NCBI RefSeq assembly: GCF_020618415.1
Contig: NZ_CP085344.1
Span: forward strand, 1,511,001-1,575,000
Reading direction: 5' to 3'
DNA: 64,000 nt
From: Cupriavidus sp. MP-37
GTDB lineage: Bacteria > Pseudomonadota > Gammaproteobacteria > Burkholderiales > Burkholderiaceae
Both the position numbers and the translations under genes were made by a program. A model generated the notes under the pieces. That model searched no databases. It was given only the letters and a program-made list of their open reading frames with translations, and was not told the DNA's origin. Positions 15,678-25,562 of this stretch are shown here, piece by piece. The number at the start of each line of letters is the position of its first letter. Within the stretch, counting starts at the first letter, position 1.

Positions 15678-17201
15678 TTACAGCGCGGCGACCGGAATCT
15701 TGCCGATCTTGGCCTGCCACTCCGCCGGGCCGGTCTTGTGCACCGAGGTGCCTTCGCTGTCCACGGCCACCGTCACCGGCATGTCCTTGACCTCGAACTC
15801 GTAGATCGCTTCCATGCCCAGGTCTTCGAAGCCGACCACCCTGGCTTCCTTGATGGCCTTGGCCACGAGGTAAGCGGCGCCGCCCACGGCCATCAGGTAG
15901 GCCGACTTGTGCTTCTTGATCGCCTCGATCGCGACCGGGCCGCGCTCGGCCTTGCCGATCATCGAGATCAGGCCGGTCTCGGCCAGCATCATCTCGGTGA
16001 ACTTGTCCATGCGCGTGGCGGTGGTGGGGCCGGCCGGGCCGACGGCTTCGTCGCGCACCGGATCGACCGGGCCGACGTAGTAGATCACGCGGTTCTTGAA
16101 GTCCACCGGCAGCTTCTCGCCCTTGGCCAGCATGTCGGCGATGCGCTTGTGCGCGGCATCGCGGCCGGTCAGCATCTTGCCGTTGAGCAGCAGGGTCTGG
16201 CCCGGCTTCCACGAGGCAACTTCTTCCGGCGTCAGCGTGTTCAGGTCGACGCGCTTCGAGGTCTCGGTGTTCGGCGCCCACTCGACCTTCGGCCATTGCG
16301 ACAGGTCAGGCGCTTCCAGCTTGGCCGGACCGCTGCCGTCGAGCGTGAAGTGCACGTGGCGGGTGGCGGCGCAGTTCGGGATCATCGCCACCGGCTTGGA
16401 CGCGGCGTGCGTCGGGCAGGCCATGATCTTGACGTCGAGCACGGTCGCCAGGCCGCCCAGGCCCTGCGCGCCGATGCCCAGCGCGTTGACCTTCTCGTAC
16501 AGCTCGACCCGCAGTTCCTCGATCCAGTCCTTCGGGCCGCGCGCGATGATGTCCTGGATGTCGATGGATTCCATCAGCGATTCCTTGGCCATCACCATCG
16601 CCTTCTCGGCGGTGCCGCCGATGCCGATGCCCAGCATGCCGGGCGGGCACCAGCCGGCGCCCATGGTCGGCACGGTCTTCAGCACCCAGTCGACGATCGA
16701 GTCCGACGGGTTCAGCATCACGAACTTGGACTTGTTCTCCGAGCCGCCGCCCTTGGCCGCAACCTGGATGTCGACGGTGTTGCCCGGCACCACTTCATAG
16801 TGGATCACGGCCGGGGTGTTGTCCTTGGTGTTCTTGCGGCCGCCTTCGGGCGGGCTGACGATCGAGGCGCGCAGCACGTTGTCGGGGTGCGTATAGCCGC
16901 GGCGCACGCCCTCGTTGATCATGTCGGTCAGGCCCATGGTGGCACCATCCCAGCGCACGTCCATGCCCACCTTGACGAAGACCGTGACGATGCCGGTGTC
17001 CTGGCAGATCGGGCGCTTGCCTTCCGCGCACATGCGGCTGTTGGTCAGGATCTGCGCGATCGCATCCTTGGCCGCCGGGCTCTGTTCCAGCTCGTAGGCG
17101 CGGCCCAGGCTGGTGATGTAGTCCATCGGATGGTAGTAGCTGATGTACTGCAGGGAGTCGGCGACGCTCTGGATGAGGTCTTCTTGCTTGATGACTGTCA
17201 T
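15678..17201 (-). CDS. class I (iron-sulfur) fumarate hydratase
   Basis: Reversible hydration of fumarate to malate in the TCA cycle by an oxygen-sensitive [4Fe-4S] enzyme. From ATG 17201 (MTVIKQEDLIQ) it has 507 residues; a 516-residue frame adds nine unlikely ones. Cluster cysteines are in RPICQDTGIVTVF, GWCPPGMLGIGIGG and MIPNCAATRHVHF; other landmarks are GGGSENKSKF and the C-terminal GTSVHKTGPAEW. This is the fused alpha-beta type like E. coli FumA/FumB. Monocistronic in appearance; murI follows after the repeat pair. No FumC is visible in the window. Confidence 0.94.
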   Translation of the reverse strand: MTVIKQEDLIQSVADSLQYISYYHPMDYITSLGRAYELEQSPAAKDAIAQILTNSRMCAEGKRPICQDTGIVTVFVKVGMDVRWDGATMGLTDMINEGVRRGYTHPDNVLRASIVSPPEGGRKNTKDNTPAVIHYEVVPGNTVDIQVAAKGGGSENKSKFVMLNPSDSIVDWVLKTVPTMGAGWCPPGMLGIGIGGTAEKAMVMAKESLMESIDIQDIIARGPKDWIEELRVELYEKVNALGIGAQGLGGLATVLDVKIMACPTHAASKPVAMIPNCAATRHVHFTLDGSGPAKLEAPDLSQWPKVEWAPNTETSKRVDLNTLTPEEVASWKPGQTLLLNGKMLTGRDAAHKRIADMLAKGEKLPVDFKNRVIYYVGPVDPVRDEAVGPAGPTTATRMDKFTEMMLAETGLISMIGKAERGPVAIEAIKKHKSAYLMAVGGAAYLVAKAIKEARVVGFEDLGMEAIYEFEVKDMPVTVAVDSEGTSVHKTGPAEWQAKIGKIPVAAL

Positions 17202-17331
17202 TTTGTGGGGTGGGCAGCGGTGAAACACAGCCCGAAATCATACACTGAGCGGCGGCGCTCTGCCCGGCTGCATACATCCGTCCACAGCCGGTAATGTGCG
17301 GCAAGCGCCGCTGCCGGCGACCGGGCCGGCC

Positions 17332-17362
17332 CAAAAGCAAAAACCGCGGCACATGGCCGCGG
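17332..17362 (-). terminator. terminator of the UPF0114 gene
   Basis: On the minus strand CCGCGGC-loop-GCCGCGG followed by TTTTTGCTTTT, about 40 nt past the stop of the UPF0114 gene. Confidence 0.85.
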
Positions 17363-17400
17363 TCCGTAGCGAGCGAGCAGGCCGGCCCAGCCGGCCGCCA

Positions 17401-17949
17401 TCAATGCTTGGCGTGCGCGCCGGCGGGGTGGCTCACCATGCGGTCGACCCACGCCATCGCCACCGCCGACAGCAGGAATGCCAGGTGGATCGCCACCTGC
17501 CACATGATGGTATGGGTGGTGCGCTGCTCGGCATCGATAAAGGTCTTGAGCAGGTGGATCGACGAAATCCCGATCAGCGCCATCGACAGCTTGACCTTCA
17601 GCACGCCCGCATTGACGTGGTCGAGCCATTCGGGCTCGTCGGGATGGTTGTCGATGCCAAGCCGCGAGACGAAGGTCTCGTAGCCGCCGACGATCACCAT
17701 GATCAGCAGGTTGGAGATCATCACCACGTCGATCAGCCCCAGCACCACCAGCATGATCTTGTTCTCGTCGAACTCGGTCACATGGGCCAGCAGATGCCAG
17801 ACTTCGATCAGGAAATGGTAGACGTAGACGCCCTGGGCCACGATCAGGCCCAGATACAGCGGCAATTGCAGCCAGCGCGACGCGAAGATGATGCTCGGGA
17901 TCGGCCGCAGGGTCTGGGGCTGCGGCTTGGGAATCGGGTTGGAAGCCAT
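17401..17949 (-). CDS. UPF0114 (YqhA family) membrane protein
   Basis: 182-residue inner-membrane protein of unknown function, from ATG 17949 ([10 protein letters not shown]). Four hydrophobic segments at about 28-50, 68-95, 112-140 and 150-172. Family landmarks: [14 protein letters not shown] near the start, [24 protein letters not shown] in the middle and [22 protein letters not shown] [14 protein letters not shown] towards the end. The N-terminal extension from 18003 is Arg/Pro-rich and probably untranslated. It lies between the DMT exporter (same strand, about 100 nt upstream) and fumarase. No role can be assigned from context. Confidence 0.85.
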   Translation of the reverse strand: MASNPIPKPQPQTLRPIPSIIFASRWLQLPLYLGLIVAQGVYVYHFLIEVWHLLAHVTEFDENKIMLVVLGLIDVVMISNLLIMVIVGGYETFVSRLGIDNHPDEPEWLDHVNAGVLKVKLSMALIGISSIHLLKTFIDAEQRTTHTIMWQVAIHLAFLLSAVAMAWVDRMVSHPAGAHAKH

Positions 17950-18048
17950 GGCGGGGCGGGGTCGGCGAGTTGAAAATCGGCGTGGATTGTACCAAGCGAC
18001 CACGTCAGCGCTGTGTTACCAGCGGTAACCGCTGCCTCGCCGCAGCGC

Positions 18049-19008
18049 TCAGGCGCGCGCGCCGGGATCGGCGCCCGCCGCCTTGCCGCGCCACGCGCCG
18101 CGCGTGATCCGCCCCGGCCAGCTGGCCAGCACGATCCCCGCCAGCACGCACGCCAGCGCCACGCCGTGCGGCCAGCCCGGCTGCTCGCCCAGGAAGACGA
18201 TGCCGTAAGTGGCCGCGGCCACCGGCAGCACCGAGGTGAAGACCCCGGCCAGCTGCGCCGGCACATGGCGGATGCCCTTCATCCACAGCCAGAACGAAAA
18301 CACGCTGGCCGACAGCGCGTACCACAGCACCATCAGCCAGGTCTGCGCGGGCACCGCGGCGGCGTCGAAGCTCAGCAACGGGAGCAATCCCAGCGGCAGC
18401 ATCAGCAGGCCGCCGATCAGGTGCGTATAGGCGCAGATCTCGATCGCGGCCAGCGTCTGGGTCAGCCGGCGCGACAGGATCACGTAGATCGATTCGCACA
18501 CCACCGCCCCCATGATCATCAGGTTGCCCAGCCACGCCTGGCTGCCTGCGCCGGCGCCGTGGGCATCGCCGCGCGCGATGTTGAGCACGGCGATGCCGGC
18601 CACCGCCAGCAGCACCGACACCACCGTGCGCCGCGACAGCCTTTCGCGCAGCAGCAGCCAGGACAGCAACGCCACGGTGGCGGGGATGGTGCTGGTGATC
18701 ACGCCGGCGGCCATGGCGCTGGTTAGCCTCACGCCGTTGAGCATCAGCAGCGTAAACAGGAAGGTGCCGAAGAACGCCTGCAGGAACAGGTTCAGCCATT
18801 CCTGGCGCGAGACCCGGCGCATGCGCGCGGGCCGGTACCAGGGCGCCAGGCAGACGATGGCAATGACAAAGCGCAGCAGCGCGAACAGCAGCACCGGCAC
18901 ATGCGCGATGATCGACTTGCCGAGTCCGACGTTGCTGCCGACCAGCGCCATCGAGGCCACCAGGAACAGCACGTAGACGGGAGCGAAGACGGGAGCGTTG
19001 GCGGGCAC
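18049..19008 (-). CDS. EamA/DMT family transporter
   Basis: Inner-membrane drug/metabolite-type exporter with ten predicted helices in two EamA halves. GTG at 19008 (PANAPVFAPVYVLF follows) is chosen because AAGG lies 9 nt upstream and the longer frame to 19113 adds a Pro/Cys/Arg-rich stretch unlike any transporter; 319 residues. The first EamA half includes GLGKSIIAHVPVLLFALLRF, the second begins near SQAWLGNLMIMGAVVCESIY and contains VFTSVLPVAAATYGIVFLGE. Substrate unknown; family members export amino acids, purines or other metabolites. Divergent from acs. Confidence 0.85.
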   Translation of the reverse strand: MPANAPVFAPVYVLFLVASMALVGSNVGLGKSIIAHVPVLLFALLRFVIAIVCLAPWYRPARMRRVSRQEWLNLFLQAFFGTFLFTLLMLNGVRLTSAMAAGVITSTIPATVALLSWLLLRERLSRRTVVSVLLAVAGIAVLNIARGDAHGAGAGSQAWLGNLMIMGAVVCESIYVILSRRLTQTLAAIEICAYTHLIGGLLMLPLGLLPLLSFDAAAVPAQTWLMVLWYALSASVFSFWLWMKGIRHVPAQLAGVFTSVLPVAAATYGIVFLGEQPGWPHGVALACVLAGIVLASWPGRITRGAWRGKAAGADPGARA

Positions 19009-19318
19009 GGGTACTTGCCTTGGGGAGTTTCCGGTCGGACAGCCCGGTGAGGTGCACGGGCAAGTGTCCGCGCTGGTCGGTGCGGCGCCGCGCGGCAAGG
19101 GCCGGCGTCGCATTCAGGTATCAGGCTCGCGGCATTATAGCTGTGCTAGCCTAATGGAGAAGGCTGCACTTTCGCGGCGCGCCCCCGATTCTTCCCGCTG
19201 CATTGCAACAAGTTGCAGTGTCTGGTCCTGCCGGCCGCGAGGATTTATCGTCAGGTTTAAGTAAGCCCTCGGGCGTAACGTGGCAGCCAAAGCCAGTCCA
19301 AAATCAGGAGACCAGTCC

Positions 19319-21301
19319 ATGTCCGCCATCGAATCGGTGATGCAGGAGCATCGCGTGTTCAACCCGCCCGAGGCGTTTGCCAGCCAGGCAGCCATCCCCA
19401 GCATGGATGCCTATCGAGCCCTGTGCGACGAAGCCGAACGCGACTACGAGGGCTTCTGGGCCCGCCACGCGCGCGAGCTGCTGCACTGGCAAAAGCCCTT
19501 CGCCAAGGTGCTGGACGAGAGCAACGCGCCGTTCTATAAGTGGTTCGAAGACGGCCAGCTCAACGCCTCGTACAACTGCCTGGACCGCAACCTGCAGAAC
19601 GGCAATGCCGACAGGGTGGCGATCGTGTTCGAGGCCGACGACGGCACGGTGACGCGCATCACCTACCGCGAGCTGCACGCCAGGGTGTGCCGCCTGGCCA
19701 ACGGCCTGAAGACGCTCGGCATCAAGAAGGGCGACCGGGTGGTGATCTACATGCCGATGTCGGTGGAGGGCGTGGCCGCGATGCAGGCCTGCGCGCGCCT
19801 GGGCGCCACGCATTCGGTGGTGTTCGGCGGCTTCTCGGCCAAGTCGCTGCAGGAGCGGCTGGTGGACGTGGGCGCGGTGGCGCTGATCACCGCCGACGAG
19901 CAGATGCGCGGCGGCAAGGCGCTGCCGCTGAAGGCCATCGCCGACGACGCGCTGGCGCTGGGCGGCTGCGAAGCCGTGAAGAACGTCATCGTGTACCGCC
20001 GCACCGGCGGCAACGTGGCGTGGACCGAGGGCCGCGACCGCTGGCTCGACGATGTCTGCGCCAACCAGCCGGACACCTGCGAGGCCGAGCCGGTCGGGGC
20101 CGAGCACCCGCTGTTCGTGCTCTACACCTCGGGCTCCACCGGCAAGCCCAAGGGCGTGCAGCACAGCACCGGCGGCTACCTGCTGTGGGCGCTGATGACG
20201 ATGAAATGGACCTTCGACATCAAGCCCGACGACCTGTTCTGGTGTACCGCCGACATCGGCTGGGTCACCGGCCACACCTACATCGCCTACGGTCCGCTGG
20301 CCGCCGGCGCCACCCAGGTGGTGTTCGAGGGCGTGCCCACCTACCCGAACGCCGGCCGCTTCTGGGACATGATCGCGCGCCACAAGGTCAGCATCTTCTA
20401 CACCGCGCCGACCGCGATCCGCTCGCTGATCAAGGCCGCCGAGGCCGACGAGAAAATCCACCCGAAGCAGTACGACCTGTCCAGCCTGCGCCTGCTCGGC
20501 ACGGTCGGCGAGCCGATCAACCCCGAAGCCTGGATGTGGTACTACAAGAACGTCGGCAATGAGCGCTGCCCGATCGTCGATACCTTCTGGCAGACCGAGA
20601 CCGGCGGCCACATGATCACGCCGCTGCCGGGCGCGACGCCGCTGGTGCCGGGCTCATGCACGCTGCCGCTGCCGGGCATCATGGCCGCCATCGTCGACGA
20701 GACCGGCCATGACGTGCCCAATGGCAGCGGCGGCATCCTGGTGGTCAAGCGCCCCTGGCCGGCGATGATCCGCACCATCTGGGGCGATCCGGAGCGCTTC
20801 AAGAAGAGCTACTTCCCCGAGGAACTCGGCGGCAAGCTCTACCTGGCCGGAGATGGCTCGATCCGCGACAAGGACACCGGCTACTTCACCATCATGGGCC
20901 GCATCGACGATGTGCTGAACGTGTCGGGCCACCGCATGGGCACGATGGAGATCGAGTCGGCGCTGGTGGCCAACCCGCTGGTGGCCGAAGCCGCGGTGGT
21001 GGGCCGGCCCGACGACATGACCGGCGAAGCGATCTGCGCCTTTGTCGTGCTCAAGCGCTCGCGCCCGAGCGGCGACGAGGCCGTGCAGATCGCCACCGAG
21101 CTGCGCAACTGGGTCGGCAAGGAGATCGGCCCGATCGCCAAGCCCAAGGACATCCGCTTCGGCGACAACCTGCCCAAGACCCGCTCGGGCAAGATCATGC
21201 GGCGCTTGCTGCGGTCGCTGGCCAAGGGCGAGGAGATTACGCAGGACACCTCCACGCTGGAGAACCCGGCCATCCTCGAGCAGCTCAAGCAGGCGCAGTA
21301 A
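19319..21301 (+). CDS. acs: acetyl-CoA synthetase (AMP-forming)
   Basis: Activates acetate to acetyl-CoA through acetyl-AMP. 660 residues from ATG 19319, preceded by CAGGAG at 8 nt. ANL superfamily motifs: the phosphate loop [40 protein letters not shown], and the C-terminal catalytic lysine in [13 protein letters not shown], which is normally inhibited by acetylation. Length and the [15 protein letters not shown] segment mark it as acetyl- rather than propionyl-CoA synthetase (prpE lies 32 kb away). A symporter gene possibly handling carboxylates follows after a terminator. Confidence 0.95.
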   Translation: MSAIESVMQEHRVFNPPEAFASQAAIPSMDAYRALCDEAERDYEGFWARHARELLHWQKPFAKVLDESNAPFYKWFEDGQLNASYNCLDRNLQNGNADRVAIVFEADDGTVTRITYRELHARVCRLANGLKTLGIKKGDRVVIYMPMSVEGVAAMQACARLGATHSVVFGGFSAKSLQERLVDVGAVALITADEQMRGGKALPLKAIADDALALGGCEAVKNVIVYRRTGGNVAWTEGRDRWLDDVCANQPDTCEAEPVGAEHPLFVLYTSGSTGKPKGVQHSTGGYLLWALMTMKWTFDIKPDDLFWCTADIGWVTGHTYIAYGPLAAGATQVVFEGVPTYPNAGRFWDMIARHKVSIFYTAPTAIRSLIKAAEADEKIHPKQYDLSSLRLLGTVGEPINPEAWMWYYKNVGNERCPIVDTFWQTETGGHMITPLPGATPLVPGSCTLPLPGIMAAIVDETGHDVPNGSGGILVVKRPWPAMIRTIWGDPERFKKSYFPEELGGKLYLAGDGSIRDKDTGYFTIMGRIDDVLNVSGHRMGTMEIESALVANPLVAEAAVVGRPDDMTGEAICAFVVLKRSRPSGDEAVQIATELRNWVGKEIGPIAKPKDIRFGDNLPKTRSGKIMRRLLRSLAKGEEITQDTSTLENPAILEQLKQAQ

Positions 21302-21336
21302 TCCGCCGGGCATCCGGCAAGCCAAGCCGCAACCTG

Positions 21337-21374
21337 AACCCGCCGCCGCGCACCCGCGCGCCGGCGGGTTTGTT
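21337..21374 (+). terminator. terminator of acs
   Basis: AACCCGCCG, loop, CGGCGGGTT, then TGTT, 35 nt past the acs stop. It suggests that the symporter has its own promoter or depends on readthrough. Confidence 0.65.
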
Positions 21375-21408
21375 ACGATAGCTTCCCACCGATCACGGAC
21401 TGTCCCTC

Positions 21409-23460
21409 ATGCCCGAAGCCCAGTCGCGCTTTCGCCGACGGTTGCTGCTCTACTACGGCCTGTTCACGCTGGGGCTGTTCGGTTTCGTGGGCATGATGGG
21501 ATTGCTGGAACGCTCCAACGCCGATGCGCTGTGGCTGGGCTACGTCTTCCTGTTCATCACCATCGCGATCTATGCCTGCATCGGGCTGATCTGCCGCACC
21601 TCGGACCTCAACGAGTACTACGTCGCGTCGCGGCGCGTGCCGGCGATGTTCAACGGCATGGCGATTGCCGCCGACTGGATGAGCGCGGCGTCGTTCATCG
21701 GCCTGGCCGGCATCCTGTTTGCTTCCGGCTACGAAGGGCTGGCCTATGTAATGGGATGGACCGGCGGCTATTGCCTGGTGGCTTTCCTGCTGGCGCCATA
21801 CCTGCGCAAGTACGGCGGCTACACCATCCCCGACTTCCTCGCCGCGCGCTACGGCAACGGCAAGCCCGGCGGCAACCTGCCGGTGCGCGCGATCGCGGTG
21901 CTGGCCGCCTCGCTTTGCTCCTTCGTCTACCTGGTGGCGCAGATCCAGGGCGTGGGGCTGGTGGTGACGCGCTTTATCGGCGTCGAGTTTGCCGTCGGCA
22001 TCTTCTTCGGGCTGGCGGGGATCCTGGTCTGCTCCTTCCTTGGCGGCATGCGCGCGGTCACGTGGACGCAGGTGGCGCAGTACATCATGATGATCGTGGC
22101 GTTCCTGGTCACGGTGTCGATGATCGCGTGGAAACACCACCAGGAGCCGCTGCCGCAACTGAGCTATGGCACGCTGCTGACGCAGCTGGATGCGCGCGAA
22201 CGGCAGCTCGAGCGCGAGCCGGCCGAGCAGGCGGTGCGTGACTACTACCGGCAGCAGGCCATCCTGCTGCAGGAACGCATCGCCCGGCTGCCCGAGTCGT
22301 TCGCGCAGGAGCGCGACGCGCTGGATGCGCGCCTGCAGGACCTGCGCGCCCGCAATGCGCCACTGCGCGAGATCAAGGCGCTGGAGCGAGAGCGGCTGGA
22401 ATTCCCGCGCGACGCCGCCGCCGCGCAGCAGCAGTGGCACCAGCAACGCGAAGACGCGCTGGCCCGCAGCCGCCACTCGATGTCGTCCACCGAACCCTAT
22501 CCCGCGGCATCCGAGCAGGAGCGCAAGACCAAGCGGCTCAATTTCGTCCTGCTGGTGTTCTGCCTGATGGTGGGCACCGCCAGCCTGCCGCATATCCTGA
22601 CGCGGCTCTACACCACGCCTTCGGTCCGGGAAACACGCAACTCCGTGGCCTGGGCGGTGTTCTGCATCGCCTTGCTCTATGTGTCGGCGCCCACGCTCGC
22701 GGCGCTGGTGAAATACGAGTTCTTCGAGCACCTGGTCGGCACCTCGTACGCCGACCTGCCGCAGTGGGTGGTGCAATGGCGCAAGGTCGATCCACCAGTG
22801 TTTGGCATCCGCGACGTCAACGGCGACGGCATCGTGCAATGGGCCGAGATCCTGCTGCAGCCCGACATGATCGTGCTGGCCGCCCCGGAAATCGCCGGCC
22901 TGCCGTACGTGATCTCAGGGCTGATCGCCGCCGGGGCACTGGCAGCGGCGCTGTCTACCGCCGATGGCCTGCTGCTGACCATCGCCAACGCGCTCTCGCA
23001 CGACGTCTTCTATCACATGGTCGACCGCCAGGCGAGCCACCAGCGGCGCGTCACCACCGCCAAGATCGTGCTGCTGGCCGTGGCACTTTTCGCCTCGTAC
23101 GTCACATCGCTGCGCCCCGGCAATATCCTCTTCCTGGTCGGTGCCGCCTTCTCGCTGGCGGCTTCCAGCTTCTTCCCGGTGCTGATCCTCGGCATCTTCT
23201 GGCGCCGCACCACCGCCGCCGGCGCCGTCGCCGGCATGGTCGCCGGGCTCGGCGTGGCGGTGTACTACATCTTCGTCAACTATCCCTTTTTCACCCGCAT
23301 GACCGGCATCTTCGGCAACCGCTGGTTCGGCGTCGACCCGATCGCCTCCGGCGCCTTCGGCGTACCGGCCGGCTTCGCCGTCGCGATCGTGGTCAGCCTG
23401 CTGACGCCGCGCAACGCGCCGGTGATCGACCGGCTGGTGACCTACCTGCGCAAAGGGTAG
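21409..23460 (+). CDS. sodium:solute symporter, large VC_2705-type, with coiled-coil and EF-hand insertions
   Basis: 683-residue SSS-family transporter in the inner membrane, resembling the large sodium symporter subfamily related to acetate permease ActP. Conserved core: MAIAADWMSAASFIGLAGILF, the KYGGYTIPDFLAARYG segment, GGMRAVTWTQVAQY and ALAAALSTADGLLLTIANALSHD. About 130 residues (245-374) rich in Arg, Glu and Gln replace a short loop and should form a coiled coil. Residues 469-480 (DVNGDGIVQWAE) fit a canonical calcium-binding EF-hand loop. It follows acs and may import acetate or another carboxylate; the substrate is inferred only. Confidence 0.85.
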   Translation: MPEAQSRFRRRLLLYYGLFTLGLFGFVGMMGLLERSNADALWLGYVFLFITIAIYACIGLICRTSDLNEYYVASRRVPAMFNGMAIAADWMSAASFIGLAGILFASGYEGLAYVMGWTGGYCLVAFLLAPYLRKYGGYTIPDFLAARYGNGKPGGNLPVRAIAVLAASLCSFVYLVAQIQGVGLVVTRFIGVEFAVGIFFGLAGILVCSFLGGMRAVTWTQVAQYIMMIVAFLVTVSMIAWKHHQEPLPQLSYGTLLTQLDARERQLEREPAEQAVRDYYRQQAILLQERIARLPESFAQERDALDARLQDLRARNAPLREIKALERERLEFPRDAAAAQQQWHQQREDALARSRHSMSSTEPYPAASEQERKTKRLNFVLLVFCLMVGTASLPHILTRLYTTPSVRETRNSVAWAVFCIALLYVSAPTLAALVKYEFFEHLVGTSYADLPQWVVQWRKVDPPVFGIRDVNGDGIVQWAEILLQPDMIVLAAPEIAGLPYVISGLIAAGALAAALSTADGLLLTIANALSHDVFYHMVDRQASHQRRVTTAKIVLLAVALFASYVTSLRPGNILFLVGAAFSLAASSFFPVLILGIFWRRTTAAGAVAGMVAGLGVAVYYIFVNYPFFTRMTGIFGNRWFGVDPIASGAFGVPAGFAVAIVVSLLTPRNAPVIDRLVTYLRKG

Positions 23461-23521
23461 GGCGGCGCAGCCGCAGGTGGCACGAATCCGGCGACGAGAC
23501 ACTGGATTCGCCTTGCAACTC

Positions 23522-23530
23522 TGCTATACT
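23522..23530 (+). promoter_or_regulatory. extended -10 promoter of tRNA-Ser
   Basis: TGCTATACT: TATACT (23525-23530) with the TG extension, ending 12 nt before the tRNA 5' end. No good -35 at 17 nt. Confidence 0.55.
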
Positions 23531-23542
23531 CTCGGACTTCCC

Positions 23543-23633
23543 GGAGAGATGGATGAGTGGTTTAAGTCGCACGCCTGGAAAGCGTGTATGGGTTAATAGC
23601 CCATCGGGGGTTCGAATCCCCCTCTCTCCGCCA
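23543..23633 (+). tRNA. tRNA-Ser (GGA)
   Basis: 91-nt class II tRNA with CCA encoded. Acceptor GGAGAGA pairs with TCTCTCC; anticodon loop CTGGAAA gives GGA; long variable arm around ATGGGTTAATAGCCCAT. Confidence 0.96.
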
Positions 23634-23657
23634 GAACACTGTGCAAGGCCATGCGAA

Positions 23658-23686
23658 GCCGCCCGTTTTCCCGGGCGGCTTTTTCG
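23658..23686 (+). terminator. terminator of tRNA-Ser
   Basis: GCCGCCCG-TTTTC-CGGGCGGC followed by TTTTTCGTTT. Confidence 0.9.
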
Positions 23687-23761
23687 TTTCCGAGCGCTCA
23701 ACAGGCTTCGGCAGGGTACGCAAGGGCAGATTCATATCCGTCCGGGTTATGCTCTCGTCCC

Positions 23762-24253
23762 ATGACCAAACTCCCTGGCAATTTCCAAATCCGTCCCGCC
23801 TTGCCCTCGGACGCGCAGGCCGTGGAAGCCATCCTCACCGACACCTACCTGGGCACCTGGAAGCCGCAACTGACGCCGGCCGCCGCAGCCGCCTTCGAAC
23901 AACAAGGCAAGACCCGCAGCTACGTCGAAGCACGCTTGCAGGCATTCCGTGTCGCCTGCGTGGACGGTGTGCCGGCCGCGATGGTGGATTGGGAAAACAA
24001 CTTCATCTGGGCGCTGCATGTCGGGCGGGCATGGCAGCGGATGGGATTGGGCGGGGCGCTGCTGGCGCATGCGGAAGCCGAAATCGCCCGCGCCGGGCAT
24101 CGCGAGGCGAGGCTGGAGACGGATACGTTCAACCAGCAGAGCCGCGCCTTCTACCGGCGCCATGGCTATGCCGAGATCGATTTCTATCCCGATGAAAGCT
24201 GGGACAGCGGCTTTACCACGGTATTGCTGTCGAAAGCGCTGGCGCCGGTCTGA
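23762..24253 (+). CDS. GNAT family N-acetyltransferase
   Basis: 163-residue acetyl-CoA-dependent acyltransferase. From ATG 23762 (MTKLPGNFQIRPALPSD) the protein opens with the usual beta-strand IRPALPSDAQAVEAIL; the acetyl-CoA-binding motif A is GRAWQRMGLGGALLAHAEAEI (Gln-x-x-Gly-x-Gly type), and the C-terminal segment FNQQSRAFYRRHGYAEID is the standard motif B. No ribosome site is evident. Follows tRNA-Ser; the aminotransferase gene lies 120 nt further. Substrate not predictable. Confidence 0.85.
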   Translation: MTKLPGNFQIRPALPSDAQAVEAILTDTYLGTWKPQLTPAAAAAFEQQGKTRSYVEARLQAFRVACVDGVPAAMVDWENNFIWALHVGRAWQRMGLGGALLAHAEAEIARAGHREARLETDTFNQQSRAFYRRHGYAEIDFYPDESWDSGFTTVLLSKALAPV

Positions 24254-24372
24254 ATCCGCGCGACGTTTGCTGACGCATGGGGCGCTTCCTTTCCCATGCG
24301 TAGATTGCATGACCTTGCCGGACTGCCCGTGAAAGAATCAGGCATCTCTTTCGACCTGCCAACAAGCCACCC

Positions 24373-25221
24373 ATGTCCGACCCCATCGTCCACCTCAACG
24401 GCACCCTCGTTCCGCTCTCCGAAGCCCGCATCCCTGTGCTGGACCGCGGCTTTATCTTCGGCGACGGCATCTATGAGGTGATCCCGTACTACCACGGCAA
24501 GCCGTTCCGCGGTGCGCAGCACCTGGCCCGCCTGCACCGGAGCCTGGAGGGCATCGGCATTCCCGATCCGTACAGCGCGGCGCAATGGCTGGAGCGGGTC
24601 GATGAGGTGGTCAAGGCCAACGGCCTGTCGGATCAGCTGGTCTATATCCAGGTGACCCGGGGCGTGGCCAGGCGCACGCATGCGTTCCCGAAGGAGGTGG
24701 TGCCGACGGTGCTGATCATGACCAATCCGATGGCGCTGCCGTCGGCGCAGATGGTCGAGCAGGGGGTGGCGTGCGTGACCATGGAGGACCGGCGCTGGCT
24801 GAATTGCCAGATCAAGTCGACCTCGCTGCTCGGCAACGTGCTGGCGGCGCAGCATGCGGTGGAGCAGGGCGTGACCGAGGCGATCCAGTTCCGCGACGGC
24901 TGGCTGACCGAGGCCTCGGCGTCCAACGTGTGGGTGGTGCGCGATGGCCGCGTGTCGGCGCCGCCCAAGGACAACCTGATCCTGGAGGGCATCCGCTACG
25001 GCTTCATGGAGGAGATCTGCGAGGCGATGGGGATTGCGCTGGAGTCGCGCCGGATCGCCAGGGACGAGGTGTTTGCCGCCGACGAGGTGCTGCTGTCGTC
25101 GGCCAGCAAGGAATTGCTGCCGGTAGTCAGCATCGACGGCCGTGCGATCGGCAAGGGCGTGCCGGGACCGGTGTTCGCGCGCTTGTATGCGGCTTACCAG
25201 GCGGCCAAGGCGGCGTTGTAA
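24373..25221 (+). CDS. class IV aminotransferase, D-amino acid aminotransferase type
   Basis: 282-residue PLP enzyme of fold type IV. Landmarks: VLDRGFIFGDGIYEVIPYY near the start, the PLP lysine in NCQIKSTSLLGNVLA near residue 148, LTEASASNVWVV, and LLSSASKELLPVVSIDG near the end. These fit D-alanine/D-amino acid aminotransferases, which supply D-glutamate and D-alanine, better than branched-chain aminotransferases, but the two groups are close. In related bacteria this gene stands near lipB/lipA; here a short unknown ORF follows. Confidence 0.88.
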   Translation: MSDPIVHLNGTLVPLSEARIPVLDRGFIFGDGIYEVIPYYHGKPFRGAQHLARLHRSLEGIGIPDPYSAAQWLERVDEVVKANGLSDQLVYIQVTRGVARRTHAFPKEVVPTVLIMTNPMALPSAQMVEQGVACVTMEDRRWLNCQIKSTSLLGNVLAAQHAVEQGVTEAIQFRDGWLTEASASNVWVVRDGRVSAPPKDNLILEGIRYGFMEEICEAMGIALESRRIARDEVFAADEVLLSSASKELLPVVSIDGRAIGKGVPGPVFARLYAAYQAAKAAL

Positions 25222-25282
25222 GCGCCTGCAACGCGCTCACGACGCGTGCTAGGATGCATCGGGATTCAGCCAGGAGTCAGTC

Positions 25283-25555
25283 ATGGCCAAGCGTGAGCGC
25301 GGCCGGCGTGCCTTGCAGGACGAGGTCAGCCGGCGTATCCAGCAGATCGACGAAATCGGCGAAGACGGTGCCAGGATCCGTGTGCCGTCACCGCAGCCCC
25401 ACCCGCGCGACGCGCGCGGCCGCAACTGGGACATGGCCTTCGGCAATCTGCACGGCTATGCGGCCAGTGTGCGCGCGGCGGTCGACAAGGTGCGCGACGA
25501 GTTCGACCTGAACGAGGCGCTGGAAAACCGCGCGCCCAATCCCTTCGGCGACTGA
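25283..25555 (+). CDS. conserved hypothetical, basic N-terminus
   Basis: 90-residue soluble protein not recognised. Preceded by AGGAG 8 nt before the ATG. The N-terminus is strongly basic (AKRERGRRALQDEVSRR), the middle is Pro-rich and the C-terminus helical and acidic, ending NPFGD. No membrane segment or cysteine. It lies 60 nt after the aminotransferase and converges on the yfiB-type gene. Good ribosome site and high-GC codon pattern support it as real. Confidence 0.6.
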   Translation: MAKRERGRRALQDEVSRRIQQIDEIGEDGARIRVPSPQPHPRDARGRNWDMAFGNLHGYAASVRAAVDKVRDEFDLNEALENRAPNPFGD

Positions 25556-25562
25556 GCGGGCG

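Noticed and set aside
15738..17294. 518-codon plus-strand frame opposite fumarase
   Set aside because: Shadow of the class I fumarase, whose cysteines and length are convincing.
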